Assembly: GCF_012849555.1 (NCBI RefSeq)
Contig: NZ_CP051685.1
Location: 5,828,001 to 5,892,000 of the forward strand
Direction of reading: 5' to 3'
Source of the DNA: Massilia forsythiae
Lineage (GTDB): Bacteria > Pseudomonadota > Gammaproteobacteria > Burkholderiales > Burkholderiaceae_D
Length of the DNA stretch: 64,000 bases
This document shows positions 61,776-64,000 of this stretch, piece after piece (positions within the stretch are counted from its first letter, which is position 1; the number at the start of each line of letters is the position of its first letter). Made by a program: the position numbers and the translations under genes. Below the pieces are notes generated by a model. The model did not search any database. It was not told where the DNA came from and worked only from the letters and a program-made list of their open reading frames with translations.

Positions 61776-63701
61776 ATGGCGATCCCTGACCACTTCGCAG
61801 GTTTCGCCTTGGATTCGCACCACCATTCGCATCAAGCGCAGCAAAGAAAGCTCGCCGGGCTGGCGCTGGCCGCCATCGGCATCGTCTACGGCGACATCGG
61901 CACCAGCCCGCTGTATTCCCTCAAGACCGTGTTCGACCCGGCCCACGGGCTGGCGCTCACGCCGGCCAACCTGCTCGGCGTGGTCTCGCTGATCTTCTGG
62001 GGTTTGACCGTCATCGTCTCGTTCAAGTACGTCACGCTGGTGCTGCGCGCCGACAACCGCGGCGAAGGCGGCATCATGGCGCTGCTGGCGCTGGCCCTGG
62101 GCGCGGTCGGCGAACGGCGACGCCTGCACTTCGCGCTGCTGCTGGTGGGCGTGTTCGGCGCCGCCCTGTTCTACGGCGACAGCGTGATCACGCCGGCGAT
62201 CTCGGTGCTGTCCGCGGTGGAGGGCCTGGAAGTGGCCACGCCGACGCTGCAGCCCTACGTGGTGCCGCTGACCATCGTCATCCTGGTCGCGCTGTACGCC
62301 GTGCAGAGCCACGGCACCGCCGGCATCGGGCGCTGGTTCGGCCCCGTCATGCTGCTGTGGTTCGCGGTGCTGGCGGCGATGGGCATCCTGAACATCGCGC
62401 GCAGCCCGGCGATCCTGGCCGCCCTCAACCCGTGGCACGCGGTGCGCTTCTTCGTGGACAACCGCGCAATCGGCTTCCTGGCGCTGGGCGCGGTCGTGCT
62501 GGCCTTTACCGGCGCCGAGGCGCTGTACGCCGACATGGGCCACTTCGGCAAGAAGCCGATCCGCCTGGCCTGGTTCGCGGTCGCCTTTCCCGCGCTGGCG
62601 CTGAACTACCTGGGCCAGGGCGGGCTGCTGCTGGCGCACCCGGAGGCGATCGCCAATCCGTTCTACCGCCAGCTGGGCAGCTGGAGCGTGTACCCGCTGG
62701 TGCTGCTGTCCACCGTGGCCACCGTGATCGCCTCGCAGGCGACCATCTCCGGCACCTTCTCGATGACCAAGGAAGCGATCGCGCTCGGCTTCCTGCCGCG
62801 CATGCGCGTGGTGCACACGTCGGAGCGCGAGATCGGCCAGATCTACGTGCCGGCGGTGAACTGGCTGCAATTGGCCGCGGTGCTGCTGGCGGTGGTCGGC
62901 TTCGGCTCCTCGGACGCGCTGGCCTCGGCCTACGGCATCGCCGTCACCGCCACCATGCTGGCCACCACGCTGCTGACCTTCTTCGTGATCCGCTACCGCT
63001 GGAAAATGAACCTGGCGCTGTGCCTCGGCGCCACCGCCCTGTTCCTGGCGATCGACGCCGGCTTCTTCTCGGCCAACGTGTTGAAACTGCTGCACGGCGG
63101 CTGGTTCCCGCTGGCGCTCGGCCTGCTGCTGTTCACGCTGATGCTGACCTGGCGGCGCGGCCGCCAGCTGGTGTTCGACAACCTGCAGAAGCACGCGATC
63201 CCGCTCGACGCTTTCCTGGAATCGCTGTTCCTGGCGCCGCCGCTGCGCGTGCCCGGCACCGCCATCTTCCTGCGCGGCGAACGTGACGGCGTGCCGCACG
63301 CGATGCTGCACAACCTCTCGCACAACAAGGTGCTGCACGAGCGCATCGTGTTCCTGACCGTGCGCATCGTCGAGGCGCCGCGCGCCGAGGAGGCGGCGCG
63401 GGTGAAGGTGGCCGGTCTCGGCCACGGCTGCCACCAGGTCGACCTCAGCTTCGGTTTCAAGGACGAGCCGGACATCCCGGCGTTGCTGATGCTGTGCGCG
63501 CGCCATGGCCTGGCGCTGGACATGATGCAGACCTCGTTCTTCATCTCGCGCCAGACCGTGATCTCGACGCCGGGCGCCGGCATGATGCCGTGGCGCGAGC
63601 ACCTGTTCGTGGCGATGCAGCGCAACGCGCGCGACGCCGCCGACTACTACCGCATTCCCAGCAACCGGGTGATCGAACTGGGCACGCAGGTGGAAATCTA
63701 G
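61776..63701 (+). CDS. kup: Low-affinity potassium transporter Kup
   Basis: A 641-residue K+:H+ symporter (KUP/HAK/KT). GIVYGDIGTSPLYSLKTVFD is the family signature at residues ~36-55. LRADNRGEGGIMALLALALG, GAALFYGDSVITPAISVLSA and QATISGTFSMTKEAIALGFL follow. Twelve helices fill residues ~28-480, then a cytosolic tail ends RIPSNRVIELGTQVEI. The ATG at 61776 has no strong SD but gives the usual His-rich N-terminal tail. The 154 bases after it hold no recognised feature. Confidence 0.95.
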   Translation: MAIPDHFAGFALDSHHHSHQAQQRKLAGLALAAIGIVYGDIGTSPLYSLKTVFDPAHGLALTPANLLGVVSLIFWGLTVIVSFKYVTLVLRADNRGEGGIMALLALALGAVGERRRLHFALLLVGVFGAALFYGDSVITPAISVLSAVEGLEVATPTLQPYVVPLTIVILVALYAVQSHGTAGIGRWFGPVMLLWFAVLAAMGILNIARSPAILAALNPWHAVRFFVDNRAIGFLALGAVVLAFTGAEALYADMGHFGKKPIRLAWFAVAFPALALNYLGQGGLLLAHPEAIANPFYRQLGSWSVYPLVLLSTVATVIASQATISGTFSMTKEAIALGFLPRMRVVHTSEREIGQIYVPAVNWLQLAAVLLAVVGFGSSDALASAYGIAVTATMLATTLLTFFVIRYRWKMNLALCLGATALFLAIDAGFFSANVLKLLHGGWFPLALGLLLFTLMLTWRRGRQLVFDNLQKHAIPLDAFLESLFLAPPLRVPGTAIFLRGERDGVPHAMLHNLSHNKVLHERIVFLTVRIVEAPRAEEAARVKVAGLGHGCHQVDLSFGFKDEPDIPALLMLCARHGLALDMMQTSFFISRQTVISTPGAGMMPWREHLFVAMQRNARDAADYYRIPSNRVIELGTQVEI

Positions 63702-63855
63702 GCTGCTTCCTCATCCGCCCGCTCCCGGGCCGGGAATGGGTCGGCCAGGATGTGGCGCATGAGGGTGGTCCTGGTGCGAAAAGCAAATGCAAGGGTCTTG
63801 CGTTTCGAGGCACCCTTGGGTAGCATGCGCCGTCCGCCACTATCCGCTTCCCGCC

Positions 63856-64000
63856 ATGCGCGCTCCGCTCCTGCTGCTCTCCCTCGGCCTGCTGCTGGCC
63901 CGTCCCGCCCTCGCCGACTTCGCCGCGCGCGGCGTGGAACTGGTGCACACGGTTCCCGTCGAGACCGCGCTGGCCACGCCCGACCTGCGCGACCCCACCG
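63856..64000 (+). CDS. Exported protein, 5' fragment (possibly phospholipase D-like)
   Basis: The first 48 codons of a gene that leaves the window. A clear signal peptide (LLLLSLGLLLARPALA) is followed by DFAARGVELVHTVPVETALA and TPDLRDPT. That mature start resembles exported phospholipase-D-like proteins, but too little is visible to be sure. Confidence 0.55.
   Translation, partial: MRAPLLLLSLGLLLARPALADFAARGVELVHTVPVETALATPDLRDPT

Noticed and set aside
1..64000. CRISPR array, tRNA, rRNA, integrase or intact insertion sequence
   Set aside because: No repeat-spacer pattern, cloverleaf or transposase/integrase reading frame was recognised on either strand.

Overview
The window is GC-rich (roughly two-thirds G+C), densely coded bacterial chromosome. 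Gene content points to a betaproteobacterium of the Oxalobacteraceae, most like the Massilia/Telluria/Duganella group. The evidence is a type VI secretion baseplate gene, a PEP-CTERM flocculation protein, Neisseria/Burkholderia-type porins, the gallate 4,5-cleavage pathway, and small dispersed hairpin repeats of the kind common in that family. No rRNA, tRNA, CRISPR array, prophage or intact insertion sequence was seen. Most genes carry clear Shine-Dalgarno (SD) sites. Long reading frames opposite known genes are GC-driven artefacts and were left out.

Layout. 1-5.6 kb: the 5' part of tssF, a Nu-class-like glutathione transferase, REP-type repeats, a short-chain dehydrogenase, and two pirins facing a LysR regulator. 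5.5-8.6 kb: a 38-codon membrane peptide gene and ppk1-sixA, the latter behind a textbook PhoB box. 8.6-16.5 kb: an Asp/Glu-type racemase, a secreted alpha/beta hydrolase-TPR protein, a Tat-exported Gfo/Idh oxidoreductase, a DUF6159-like membrane protein, a truncated RlmI-like protein, a second hydrolase and an SMP-30-like beta-propeller. 16.5-25.6 kb: MYG1-like, ppx, a PafA-like alkaline phosphatase, a TonB-like protein, amj, an AT-rich orphan, a paralogue of the hydrolase-TPR protein, and an OmpA-like protein. 25.7-31.1 kb: a beta-glucoside island (lacI-family regulator, GH1 beta-glucosidase, glucokinase, MFS permease). 31.1-38.9 kb: pepA, an autoregulated blaI-(M56/M23 fusion)-TonB receptor operon, a prohibitin-like protein and an M23 endopeptidase, then marR and a siderophore-interacting protein. 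39.7-48.1 kb: the gallate locus, with galR-galT-galA-porin on one strand and galD-ligJ-galC on the other. 48.2-54.8 kb: AmiD-like amidase, L,D-transpeptidase, ribonuclease Z, a LytS/LytTR two-component pair and a peptidoglycan-binding hydrolase. 55-60.3 kb: dctA, a porin, a LysR regulator, ligI, and an unusual double-HTH protein that lacks an effector domain. 60.3-64 kb: udk, a NUDIX protein, kup, and the start of a secreted protein at the edge.

How the genes work together. The gallate genes form a complete route: GalT imports gallate, GalA opens the ring to 4-oxalomesaconate (OMA), GalD tautomerises it, a LigJ-type hydratase hydrates it, and GalC splits the product to pyruvate and oxaloacetate. 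LigI, 11 kb away, recovers 2-pyrone-4,6-dicarboxylate (PDC), which forms by cyclisation of ring-cleavage products. It lies beside dctA and a porin, and both dctA and ligI carry the same ~50-bp LysR-type promoter element. GalR has two N-terminal LysR-type HTH domains. The orphan protein next to ligI has the same double HTH and nothing else, which makes it the best candidate here for an undescribed regulatory component. Other circuits readable from DNA: two near-identical BlaI palindromes before the blaI operon, a GAAATCGATTTC operator shared by the beta-glucosidase and the distant Gfo/Idh gene, and a PhoB box before ppk1.
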